Shown here piece by piece: positions 15,441 to 23,546 of a DNA stretch of 51,490 bases. How positions within the stretch are numbered: position 1 is the first letter of the stretch; each line of letters opens with the position of its first letter. The stretch lies in the NCBI GenBank assembly GCA_017613135.1, contig JAGAEN010000008.1:1-51490 (forward strand), given 5' to 3'. Source of the DNA: Candidatus Saccharimonadota bacterium. Its GTDB lineage: Bacteria; Patescibacteriota; Saccharimonadia; Saccharimonadales; Saccharimonadaceae. The translations under genes and the position numbers were made by a program. The notes beneath the pieces are model-generated. The model did no database searches, was not told the DNA's origin, and saw only the letters and a list, made by a program, of their open reading frames with translations.

Positions 15441-15713
15441 TTAGCGTACTTCTACTCTTACCCTTGGCAAAGACTTGCCCGAAAAATGTGTCTTCTTGGT
15501 TTTGACAAAAGTAACCACGCCATCTTTAGCAGCGTGAATCGTGAAATTACGCGACATATAAGTACCAGGACCAGCTAACTTAGTAGCCCCAGTCTGACGA
15601 ACTAACACTTCGCCATTTTTAACTTTTTGGCCACCAAAGCGCTTAACGCCGAGGCGCTGGCCAGCATTGTTATGGACGTTTTTGGCGGTACCGCCAGCTT
15701 TTACGTGTGACAT
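15441..15713 (-). CDS. rpmA: 50S ribosomal protein bL27
   Basis: 90 residues. The core RLGVKRFGGQKVKNGEVLVRQ is unmistakable. The N-terminus is MSHVKAGGTAKN, so the usual Lys/Gly-rich tail that reaches the peptidyl-transferase centre is present, with V replacing the common K. The C-terminal half (DGVVTFVKTKKTHFSG) is slightly shortened. The usual partner rplU is not next to it; instead it is downstream of the methylase and tyrS genes. AAGGAAG precedes the ATG. Confidence 0.95.
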   Translation of the reverse strand: MSHVKAGGTAKNVHNNAGQRLGVKRFGGQKVKNGEVLVRQTGATKLAGPGTYMSRNFTIHAAKDGVVTFVKTKKTHFSGKSLPRVRVEVR

Positions 15714-16853
15714 TTATTTCTTCCTTAATATTATTATATCTCTCGCTACGATTTGCCCTGCTCGTGCATAAATAAGCCCCTCGCGCGATTTATTATTCAC
15801 ATTATACCCCAAACTCTCAATCTCGTCAAGGATTTCAAGCCGCGAATATACGCCATTTTCACGAAGCCACGCCGGCATCGCTACTACCACTGGCGTGTTA
15901 GCTTTAACCTGCCCCACCAGATTCTTCAAAAATCCCAGCATTATCGCCCCACACTCTGCCTTTTGCTCTTTAAGTTTCATTTCGCTCGGCACTGCCGACA
16001 TCGGCTTCCCAAGATACCCCTCACACGCCACCGCATCAATCGGCTGTTGCCAAGTGAAAGAAGTTGCGTCGCCCTGAGAAATTTGAAAAATGTTCGATTC
16101 GAGGGACTGCGGAGCGCGACAGCGCGAGCATAAGCGCGCCTCGCCCGTGGCGACGGGCCGAGGCGACGCGGCCCGAGAATGAACATTTTCAAATTTCAAA
16201 AGCCATTTCAAATTTTTTTCGCTATATTCAATCATTCGTTCGCTAATATCCGTCCCGTATGCTCGGTAGCCCATCAGAAGCGCCTCTTGCAAAACCACGC
16301 CCGTACCACAAAACGGGTCCAAAACTGTCGCACCTGGCGCCAAAACCCCACATAAATTAATCAAAATCTGTGCTAATTTCGGTGGCAACATCCCGACCTT
16401 CGCGTCTCTTGCCGGCCTCGCCTGGTCACGTTTTGCATACGCTTCAATATCCTGCACTCCAATCACTCGGTACCACTCATCGTCAACCTTTATTAATTCT
16501 GCCTTTCGCTCATTTTTCCCTGATAATCCATTATGTAAAGACGTTGCTGTAGATAACACCGCATCCTTATTCTCCACCACTCTTACCGACCTACCATGTC
16601 GCACTAAAATCTTCTTTAACTTCAACGCTTCCATTGTCGCCGTCTTCCGCGACGCATTCTTAGAATAATCACTCACCCCAATCGTAATCTTCCCCTCCGG
16701 CAGCTTCTGCAAGTATTCAATTGGTCGCTCTTCAAACTTTTCTGCCAACTTTATCGTACCACCTAGCCGCTCAATATCTGTACAAAAATCTGTCGCTTCA
16801 AGTTCCGCAATCGATATTTCCGGCTGACGCCCTAGCACCGCAAGATATTTCAT
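15714..16853 (-). CDS. Trm11-like tRNA (guanine-N2) methyltransferase with palindromic insertion
   Basis: 379 residues. The N-terminal half is divergent (THUMP-like position). The Rossmann methylase half has the SAM motif VLDPFCGTGVVLQEAL near residue 192 and TDIS at the end of strand 2. The expected NPP(Y/F)G motif is replaced by ACEGYLGKP. This fits the Trm11/TrmG10 family of tRNA m2G methylases; a DNA methylase is a less likely alternative. Residues about 220-259, between KWLLKFEN and FQISQGDATSF, are encoded by the palindromic element at 16078-16196 and carry an odd Arg/Ala/Ser/Cys peptide (SRAASPRPVATGEARLCSR). The reading frame stays open. The ATG overlaps the tyrS stop by 4 nt. Confidence 0.75.
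   Translation of the reverse strand: MKYLAVLGRQPEISIAELEATDFCTDIERLGGTIKLAEKFEERPIEYLQKLPEGKITIGVSDYSKNASRKTATMEALKLKKILVRHGRSVRVVENKDAVLSTATSLHNGLSGKNERKAELIKVDDEWYRVIGVQDIEAYAKRDQARPARDAKVGMLPPKLAQILINLCGVLAPGATVLDPFCGTGVVLQEALLMGYRAYGTDISERMIEYSEKNLKWLLKFENVHSRAASPRPVATGEARLCSRCRAPQSLESNIFQISQGDATSFTWQQPIDAVACEGYLGKPMSAVPSEMKLKEQKAECGAIMLGFLKNLVGQVKANTPVVVAMPAWLRENGVYSRLEILDEIESLGYNVNNKSREGLIYARAGQIVARDIIILRKK
16078..16196 (+). repeat. In-frame palindromic insertion element, copy 2 (methylase gene)
   Basis: The core at 16103-16174 has the same length as copy 1. Arms 16078-16100 and about 16176-16196 are inverted repeats with small indels and are unrelated to the arms of the other copies. 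The element is antisense to its host gene. In the central stem four adjacent base pairs differ from copies 1 and 3, each with its partner changed too. Confidence 0.9.
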
Positions 16854-18085
16854 TTGACAATCACAAACTTATTTTTACCTTTTTTCACAATCGCAGTCTG
16901 GTTAATCGCAATATCATCCGTCACTTTGACCCCATTCACGCTCACCGCTCCTTGCGCGATAAACTCGCGAGCTTTTTTCTTTGATTCAGCCAGACCGGTC
17001 TTAGTTAAAATATCTACCAGCATCGTACCCTTCGACACCACCGGAAGATACGCCGCAAATTCCGTCAGCTCATCTTCCGAAAAATCCGCAAAATCCGTTT
17101 CGCGGTTAAACAAAGTCGCCGTAAGATTCTCCACCGCTTCCGCCGCTACTCGCCCGTGCACCACCGAAGTCACACCGAGAGCCAAAGCTTTCTGCGCAAT
17201 CCGCTTCTCCGGCACTTCAGAGTGTTGCCTCAAGATATCTTCAATCTCTTCTGGTTCTAACAAAGTATAAATCTTAATCAAATATTCCACCGCCTCGTCC
17301 GGCTGATTCATCCAGAATTGATAAAAATCAAATATCGAAGTGTAATTACCACCGCCATTGTCCGACGCAGCCAACCACACCGCATTGCCTTCCGACTTCC
17401 CAAACTTCCGCCCCGTCACCGGGTCTATCACTAGTGGTGTCGACCACACATCTGCCCGCGCCCCGCACAGTCTAGAAATCAAATGTATCCCCGAGGTACA
17501 ATTACCATACTGGTCCGCCCCACAAAGCTGCAAATCTACGCCATATTCACGATAAAGATGTAGAAAATCATACCCCTGAATCAAAGTATAAGAAAACTCT
17601 GCATAAGATATCCCGGCGCCGCCATCACCGATTCGCTTCTGTACAAACTGCCGGTCGAGAAGCTGCGTCATTGAGAAATTTTTCCCAACCTCACGCAGAA
17701 ACTCCAAGTAATTAATTTTTCTAAACCAATCGTAATTATCTACTATTATCGCATCGTTACAATTAATCACTCTTTTGATTTGCTCGCCAATGCATATTTT
17801 ATTGTGCTCTACTTCATCAAGCGACTTCAAATCCCGCTCGCCATTTTCCTTTGGATCGCCAATCTGCCCCGTCGCACCACCAACCAGTAGCACCGGCTGG
17901 TACCCGTGCCGCACAAAACATGCGCACATCATCAGAGCCGCTAGATTCCCAATCGTCAACGAATCCGCACTTGGGTCCGCCCCCCAATAAAATTTTTTTG
18001 ATTCCCGTGTGTCGAGCGAAGTGATATCCTCAATCGTCGTCTCCGCCTTAAACCCACGGTATAATAATTCTTCCGATAATTTCAT
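16850..18085 (-). CDS. tyrS: Tyrosyl-tRNA synthetase
   Basis: 411 residues. The HIGH-like motif is GADPSADSLTIGNLAAL, the Tyr-binding and specificity region is SYTLIQGYDFLHLYREYGVDLQLCGADQYGN in outline, the KMSKS equivalent is KFGKSEG, and a C-terminal S4 domain follows (AREFIAQGAVSVNGVKV). It charges tRNA-Tyr. The ATG at 18085 lies 6 nt after TAGAAT. The methylase and rpmA genes follow in the same direction. Confidence 0.97.
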   Translation of the reverse strand: MKLSEELLYRGFKAETTIEDITSLDTRESKKFYWGADPSADSLTIGNLAALMMCACFVRHGYQPVLLVGGATGQIGDPKENGERDLKSLDEVEHNKICIGEQIKRVINCNDAIIVDNYDWFRKINYLEFLREVGKNFSMTQLLDRQFVQKRIGDGGAGISYAEFSYTLIQGYDFLHLYREYGVDLQLCGADQYGNCTSGIHLISRLCGARADVWSTPLVIDPVTGRKFGKSEGNAVWLAASDNGGGNYTSIFDFYQFWMNQPDEAVEYLIKIYTLLEPEEIEDILRQHSEVPEKRIAQKALALGVTSVVHGRVAAEAVENLTATLFNRETDFADFSEDELTEFAAYLPVVSKGTMLVDILTKTGLAESKKKAREFIAQGAVSVNGVKVTDDIAINQTAIVKKGKNKFVIVK

Positions 18086-18091
18086 ATTATT

Positions 18092-18097
18092 ATTCTA
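18092..18097 (-). promoter_or_regulatory. -10 box of leaderless tyrS promoter
   Basis: TGGTAGAAT on the minus strand, 6 nt before ATG 18085. Confidence 0.65.
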
Positions 18098-18199
18098 CCA
18101 CAATCCTTTGTTTTCTTAAACTATAAGATTAGCTAGACCATGCCAACAAATATCAAAGTATGAGTTTTAGGATAAGCCTAGGCGGGATGGGGCGGTAGG

Positions 18200-18224
18200 C
18201 TACTGCGATATACAGCGGACGCTA
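18200..18224 (-). repeat. 25-bp 3' end shared by the two FISUMP genes, copy 1
   Basis: Identical to 49759-49783. It includes the TAG stop and encodes the final residues of both proteins; lower similarity continues for about 150 bp. Confidence 0.85.
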
Positions 18225-21200
18225 AACCCGAAGTACTTACTGTTGCTACCCGTACCAGGGCGGACGCTGCTACTGCCGAGGTTCAGGTAATACGCGCTGA
18301 TGCTACCGTCCGCCGAAGACGACCAATAGTACCCGTAGCTGCCACGACTGCTCGCCGACGAGCCACTCCAGTAGCCGGAGTAGATAAAGTTATTTGGGAA
18401 GCCGCGCCATTTAGAAGACTGGGTTATACCAGCAGTACTAGATTGGTTTTGACCATTACCACCCAATTTGCGATCTAAGTAGGAGAAGCTACCTACGCGA
18501 TTAGCGGCATCGGCTAAACCGTTTTCTAATGTACCGGTAGAAGTGACACCTAATGGGAGATGCCAACCGGCAGGGCAGATGGAAGTACCAGCTGAATCAG
18601 AGCCTGCGGTGCCGGTACGGTTGTAGTATGTATATTGTATGGTGCTTGCCATTGCGGCTGCCCAGGAGTAGTAGTTGCCATATGAATACCAAGAGACTTG
18701 GTTATTATTTTGATTATAACTATCAAATAGACTGATACTTGAAGCATTGACACCAGTACCGCCCATAGCAGTAGCGTTGGTGTTATTGGTGTTAAGTTGT
18801 GGGAGAGTGTAAGCATTTAAGCCGGTATAAAGGTTATTACTAGTGTTGCTATGCCAGTTCGTGTCTACACTACTTGGAAGCCCAGTGAAGACTCCGCCAA
18901 AGGCACCATTGTTGCTTTGGGTGTTGGAAGTGGTAATAGTAGCGTCATTGTCTAGTCTTAAGTTTTCAATCATCCACCATTTACCATCTGCTAGTTTGGC
19001 TACGGCATATACATCATTATCACGTGTATCTTCTAGTGCTATTACTGTACCAATTGGAGCAGAGTTATATGCAGCATAATTAGTAGCATTAAAGGTTTGC
19101 ATTGTCACATTGGTTTCTTTAGCTACCCAGACTGCGTAAAGAGTTATATGGTGTCTATTATCCGCATATTGGTTTATAAAGGAAGAAGATACAGTAATTG
19201 TCTCATTTGGACCATAGATTGGGTCAGCACCACCTACAGTGGCAGTAGGGCTTGGGGACCATCCAGCAAATCCATAACCAGTTTTTTCATAGTTTGGTGC
19301 AATGAGATCAACGGTGTCGCCACTGTTAAGCTCAGTATGTCTAGCGTACATGGAACCATCCGTAGCACCATTACCATCATATAATATACTATAGAAGTTT
19401 TCAATCACACAGCGCACGGAGCGCCCATAATATTTATAGGTATTAGCATCAATGATAACCATAGAACTATCAATAGCTAAATTTTTCGAGTCTCTATTTG
19501 CGTATGCTGAAGATGACCAATAATCGCCAGATCTACCCCGACTGCTCCCATATTCTCCAGAATAAACGAAATTGTTTGGGAACATCCGCCATTCTCTGGA
19601 ACCTTGTGCTGAAGTGTTTTTTCCCATCTGTTGATTCAAGTAGTAGAACGCGCCGCTAGTGTTTTGACTTGCACCTTTTGGCAACTTCCAACCTGCCGGG
19701 CAAAGGGAGGTTTGTGCGGCGTCGGAGTGGTATAATTCTCGACTATCATTAGCATAGTAATAATTGATATAGTGCTTCGTACTAGCAATAGCAGCTGCCC
19801 AAGTGTAATAATTGCCGTAAGAATAGACGTAGTTGTTGTAATCAGTGTGGGCATAAGCCGAAGTGACGTTTTGGCTAGGTCCAGTCGGGGTGGTGGCAGA
19901 AGAAGTATTATTATTCCAAGTAGTGTTGGCATTATTGTAGCGGGGGAAGAGATAGTTGAGATAGCTAGAATAACTACTATCAATGGTAAGTTGGTATTTG
20001 CCAGTTACACCACTAGCGGTAGTGTAGAGAGAGTTTGCAGTGTTTACATTACTGAAATTGCTGGTTTCTGGATTAGCAAGACCGTGGAACACCCCGCCAT
20101 AACCTTGCGATAGACTCTCATTAGTGACAGAACTATCAATGGTGTTTTGGCCTACGGTACCAGCGGTGTCTAGCCTTAGGTTTTCTATCATCCAGCAGTT
20201 GCCATCGGCAAGTTTGGCCACAGCATAGACTTTGCTGTCACGCTGGTCAGTGAGGGCGGTGATGGTGTTCTTAGCCACTGTGAGAGTACCAGTGGCAGAG
20301 TTGTAGGTGGTGGCAGTCATAGCGGAACAACCAGTCCAACCTTGGAGATAGACTGGGTCATTACTGCCATCTTTTTCGGCTGGAGCCCAGACGGCGTAGA
20401 GGGTAGTGATTGGTGAGCCACTATAGGCAGGGGCAGTGATAACTTCATTCGGGCCCCAAATCTTTGGGTCGTTGGTATTATCATTGTCAGTGAGATGGGC
20501 CCAGGCGCTAGCATCTGTACTCCAACCGACGAAACCATAGCCGTCACGCTTAAAGTTAGAAGCAAAGAGATCAAAGGTGTCGCCTTCACCAACATTTGTA
20601 TGATTGACTGGTTTAATACCAGTGGTAGCATTAGCAACACCCATACCGTTAGGGTTATCGGCACCATTGCCATCATATTGGACAGTGTAGATTGGGACCC
20701 AGTGGGCATAGAGAGTGGCACCATCACCAGCACCAGCACCAGTAACATTATAAGTACTACTTGCTGGGTAAGCAGCACCAGTACCATCAGCATTAGTGGT
20801 CCATTCTTTAATCTTCCAGCCGGTGAGGGAGAATGTGCTACTGGAGCCGAGAGTGCCAGAACCATTACCAGAAGCATCTAGATTGATACCTAAAGTAGTA
20901 GTATTATTTGAAGCATTATTAGTGCAATTACTATCTGAAGATGCCCAAGATTTACAGTTATTGGTATATGTAATAGTGTATTGTGGAAGCCACTGGGCGT
21001 AGAGAGTGACGGTGCTATCTGGAGCGAGGTTGAGGTTAGAAAGTGGTGCATTTGCTGCAATAGCAATACCAGAGCCGTCTGGCACAGTGTTCCAACCATT
21101 AAACCACCAACCTGTCCTAGTGAAATCATTTGCTCTGGACATAGCAGAGTTAATTTCCACATTCTCTTGGGTGGCAGTAGCACCAGTGGCTGGATATTCG

Positions 21201-23008
21201 GTGGTGCCATTACCATTATAGTTTACCGTAGTAGTACCTTGACTAGCAACACATCTAATCATCGCACCATAATATTTATAATAAGTTGTGGTACTACTAT
21301 AAAGACCACTACTGTACACATAAGTCCAGTAAGCATAGGTAGAACTACTATTCCTGGATGTCCAGTAATAACCGTAGCTAGTCTCACTAGTAAAGTAACT
21401 AGCACCACTTCTATAGCCACCATAAGTAAAGTTGTTTGGAGAAGCAAAAGCAGTATTTGCACTAGTAATTGAGCCTTTGGTCCTGAGATTTAGGTATTGG
21501 GATTCAGTAGGGAGATCCCAGTTCTTCGGGCAGATGGATGTAGTAACATAAACACTACCTTTACTATATGTATTGATATCTGCCGTGGCCGCAGCATAAG
21601 TATAGTAAGAAGCTACACTATCGTTATAAGTAACGCCATTAACTGTGTGGCTAGCGATGGTATGATTGTTTAGATTATTTGGAGTGTTGATATTAGTATT
21701 ATTATTGGTTGTGGAATAATTAGATGAAGAGGCTGGGAGGGTGAAGTCAGTAGTGATATCTGTGTCTTCTGGCGTAAGAGTAATACTACCGTTGCTTTTA
21801 CCTAGATTTAAGTTGGTAGTCATCCAGCAAAGACCATCGGCGAGTTTGGCAACAGTGTAACTTCTAGTAGTACCATCGCGATTGTCTGTTAAGGTAGCAG
21901 TGTCGTTGATAGATGAGTTATAGCAAGCCATTGGGGACATGTCTTGCATCTTCTTGCCATTTAACTTAGCGAGGTTTGGTTGCCACCAAGTAGCGTATAA
22001 GTCTACAATGTTTACTGTGGTTTGATCTATGCCATAAGCTGCTCCTGGTTGGTAGAGAGTACCACCAGCAGAAGTACAATCTTGGTCGTCTGGATAGTTA
22101 GTATCAGCTATTGGTTGGACATTGCACCAACCTTTTAGTTCATAGCCAGAACGAGTAGGCTTGGTGGTGCTTAGATTGATGGATGTAATATCATTTGCGG
22201 CATTGCCAGTCTGTGGGTTAGGGCTTGGCATATTGGTGGTGTTAGCACCATCAGCACCATCATTGGCGTGGTAGGTAATGCTATAGTTAATGGGATTACC
22301 TATAGCGATAATGGTGAAGGCGTGCTCATAAGTACCAGTAGGAAGAGTACTATCTACTCTAGCACCGAGAGTAATGCTATAAGAATCTGAAGCATCAGTG
22401 CAAGGTGAGGTGCCATTAGCACAGCTAGTAGTATTTAGTATAGTAGCAGCATTATAGTCTGGAGCTGCTAGGTAGTTGGTATTATCACTAGAGTTTAGTT
22501 TGCTTGGTTTATAGCCCCACATATTATTGTATTGGGTGTTAGAAGCGTTGGAGAAGACTGATTCTGATACAGAGCCAGAAATACTGCTGATGTATTTAGT
22601 GCTGTCTTCCGTATTAACTAGTCTAGAAGCATTGGCTACTTCTGTAGCATTACTTGGATTTACTACTTTAGACTTAATGCTCAGTGTATAGCCGGTGACA
22701 TTATTCGTTGACACTGTAAAATTAGCTGGGGTAGAGGAAGAGAATGTACCAGCAGAGGATAAAGGAGTAAGGTTTAGGGCGATGGTGTCATTTGAAAGAG
22801 TAAGATTAAGTGAGGTAGTGCTAGGATTGGCTGTACCAGGTGTGGCTTCTACATTGGTCCATTTGATTTGGATAGGAAAAAGAATAGAAAAGACAAGCAC
22901 ACCAAGAAGAGTAGAAGAGACAGAGCCAAGAAGACGGAGCTTCTTGCTGCGAGAGATATACTTAGAACAAGCGTACCTGCCAAAATAGTGTTTGTGTATG
23001 ACTTGCAT
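18200..23008 (-). CDS. Giant secreted FISUMP / InlB-repeat surface protein
   Basis: 1602 residues. A basic N-terminus and membrane segment (about 26-48) form a signal peptide or anchor. A Ser/Thr/Asn-rich beta domain (about 55-240) follows. Then InlB-B/Listeria-Bacteroides repeats (YNGNGT, YDGNGA and GYGFAGWS phrases; about five, at 243-325, 592-665, 672-745, 775-850, 1203-1280) alternate with three FISUMP domains, whose AKLADGxCWMxxNL motif lies near 386, 930 and 1336, each ending in an RC(V/I) strand. The third domain reads GKWWMIENL, so the usual Cys before WM is lost. There is no LPXTG or obvious C-terminal anchor. It is probably a long adhesin; ligand unknown. It starts 6 nt after a -10 box and uses a different codon style (AAT, ACT, AGT rich) from its neighbours. 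Confidence 0.85.
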   Translation of the reverse strand: MQVIHKHYFGRYACSKYISRSKKLRLLGSVSSTLLGVLVFSILFPIQIKWTNVEATPGTANPSTTSLNLTLSNDTIALNLTPLSSAGTFSSSTPANFTVSTNNVTGYTLSIKSKVVNPSNATEVANASRLVNTEDSTKYISSISGSVSESVFSNASNTQYNNMWGYKPSKLNSSDNTNYLAAPDYNAATILNTTSCANGTSPCTDASDSYSITLGARVDSTLPTGTYEHAFTIIAIGNPINYSITYHANDGADGANTTNMPSPNPQTGNAANDITSINLSTTKPTRSGYELKGWCNVQPIADTNYPDDQDCTSAGGTLYQPGAAYGIDQTTVNIVDLYATWWQPNLAKLNGKKMQDMSPMACYNSSINDTATLTDNRDGTTRSYTVAKLADGLCWMTTNLNLGKSNGSITLTPEDTDITTDFTLPASSSNYSTTNNNTNINTPNNLNNHTIASHTVNGVTYNDSVASYYTYAAATADINTYSKGSVYVTTSICPKNWDLPTESQYLNLRTKGSITSANTAFASPNNFTYGGYRSGASYFTSETSYGYYWTSRNSSSTYAYWTYVYSSGLYSSTTTYYKYYGAMIRCVASQGTTTVNYNGNGTTEYPATGATATQENVEINSAMSRANDFTRTGWWFNGWNTVPDGSGIAIAANAPLSNLNLAPDSTVTLYAQWLPQYTITYTNNCKSWASSDSNCTNNASNNTTTLGINLDASGNGSGTLGSSSTFSLTGWKIKEWTTNADGTGAAYPASSTYNVTGAGAGDGATLYAHWVPIYTVQYDGNGADNPNGMGVANATTGIKPVNHTNVGEGDTFDLFASNFKRDGYGFVGWSTDASAWAHLTDNDNTNDPKIWGPNEVITAPAYSGSPITTLYAVWAPAEKDGSNDPVYLQGWTGCSAMTATTYNSATGTLTVAKNTITALTDQRDSKVYAVAKLADGNCWMIENLRLDTAGTVGQNTIDSSVTNESLSQGYGGVFHGLANPETSNFSNVNTANSLYTTASGVTGKYQLTIDSSYSSYLNYLFPRYNNANTTWNNNTSSATTPTGPSQNVTSAYAHTDYNNYVYSYGNYYTWAAAIASTKHYINYYYANDSRELYHSDAAQTSLCPAGWKLPKGASQNTSGAFYYLNQQMGKNTSAQGSREWRMFPNNFVYSGEYGSSRGRSGDYWSSSAYANRDSKNLAIDSSMVIIDANTYKYYGRSVRCVIENFYSILYDGNGATDGSMYARHTELNSGDTVDLIAPNYEKTGYGFAGWSPSPTATVGGADPIYGPNETITVSSSFINQYADNRHHITLYAVWVAKETNVTMQTFNATNYAAYNSAPIGTVIALEDTRDNDVYAVAKLADGKWWMIENLRLDNDATITTSNTQSNNGAFGGVFTGLPSSVDTNWHSNTSNNLYTGLNAYTLPQLNTNNTNATAMGGTGVNASSISLFDSYNQNNNQVSWYSYGNYYSWAAAMASTIQYTYYNRTGTAGSDSAGTSICPAGWHLPLGVTSTGTLENGLADAANRVGSFSYLDRKLGGNGQNQSSTAGITQSSKWRGFPNNFIYSGYWSGSSASSRGSYGYYWSSSADGSISAYYLNLGSSSVRPGTGSNSKYFGFSVRCISQ

Positions 23009-23014
23009 ATTTTT

Positions 23015-23020
23015 ATATTA
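23015..23020 (-). promoter_or_regulatory. -10 box of leaderless FISUMP promoter
   Basis: TGTGCTAATAT on the minus strand, 6 nt before ATG 23008. Confidence 0.68.
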
Positions 23021-23084
23021 GCACAAACATTTTCAAAAATCTAGTGTTTTTTAACTTTTTCCCACATTTTTGCACTACCCTCTT

Positions 23085-23519
23085 TTACAGCGTCGCGCCC
23101 TCACGTGCCTTGTTCGCCCACTCATCCGCCATTTCATTAAACTCCGTCCCCACGTGCCCCCTCACCCACACTAACCTCATTAATTCCGGGTCATATAACT
23201 CGTATAATTCTTTCACGATTTCTAAGTTTTTGATTTCGCCACGGTTCTTTTTCCAACCTCGCTCTGCCCAAGTCCCCATCCACTTCGTCACCACATTAAT
23301 CCAAAACTCCGAATCAGTATGTATCTCACACGGTTCACCACTTTTTAGAGCCCGCCGCATCGCAGCGATCAAAGCAAACCCTTCCATCCGAATGTTTGAC
23401 GACTGCTTCTCGCGCCCCAGTATCACCGGCTTCCCCACGCCGTCTCGCACTTCAATCACCGCAAATCCCCCCGGACCAGGGTTCGGCGATGCGCTACCGT
23501 CTGTCCATAAAATCATCAT
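23085..23519 (-). CDS. rnhA: Ribonuclease HI
   Basis: 144 residues. The catalytic acids D7 (LWTDGSASPNPGPGGFA), E46 (NIRMEGFALIAA), D69 (HTDSEFW) and D132 (NEMADEWAN) are all present, with the conserved His of VRGHVG. It removes RNA from RNA-DNA hybrids. Two ATGs occur in tandem; the first (23519) is 6 nt after TAGGAT and is preferred. It lies 27 nt downstream of the helicase gene with its own promoter. Confidence 0.95.
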   Translation of the reverse strand: MMILWTDGSASPNPGPGGFAVIEVRDGVGKPVILGREKQSSNIRMEGFALIAAMRRALKSGEPCEIHTDSEFWINVVTKWMGTWAERGWKKNRGEIKNLEIVKELYELYDPELMRLVWVRGHVGTEFNEMADEWANKAREGATL

Positions 23520-23525
23520 ACTTCT

Positions 23526-23531
23526 ATCCTA
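23526..23531 (-). promoter_or_regulatory. -10 box of leaderless rnhA promoter
   Basis: TGGTAGGAT on the minus strand, 6 nt before the first rnhA ATG. Confidence 0.6.
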
Positions 23532-23546
23532 CCACACCCCGCCCCA

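Noticed and set aside
18843-21472. Several long open frames antisense to the FISUMP gene
   Set aside because: They arise from its Asn/Thr/Ser-rich repetitive codons; none has a promoter, ribosome site or recognisable domain.
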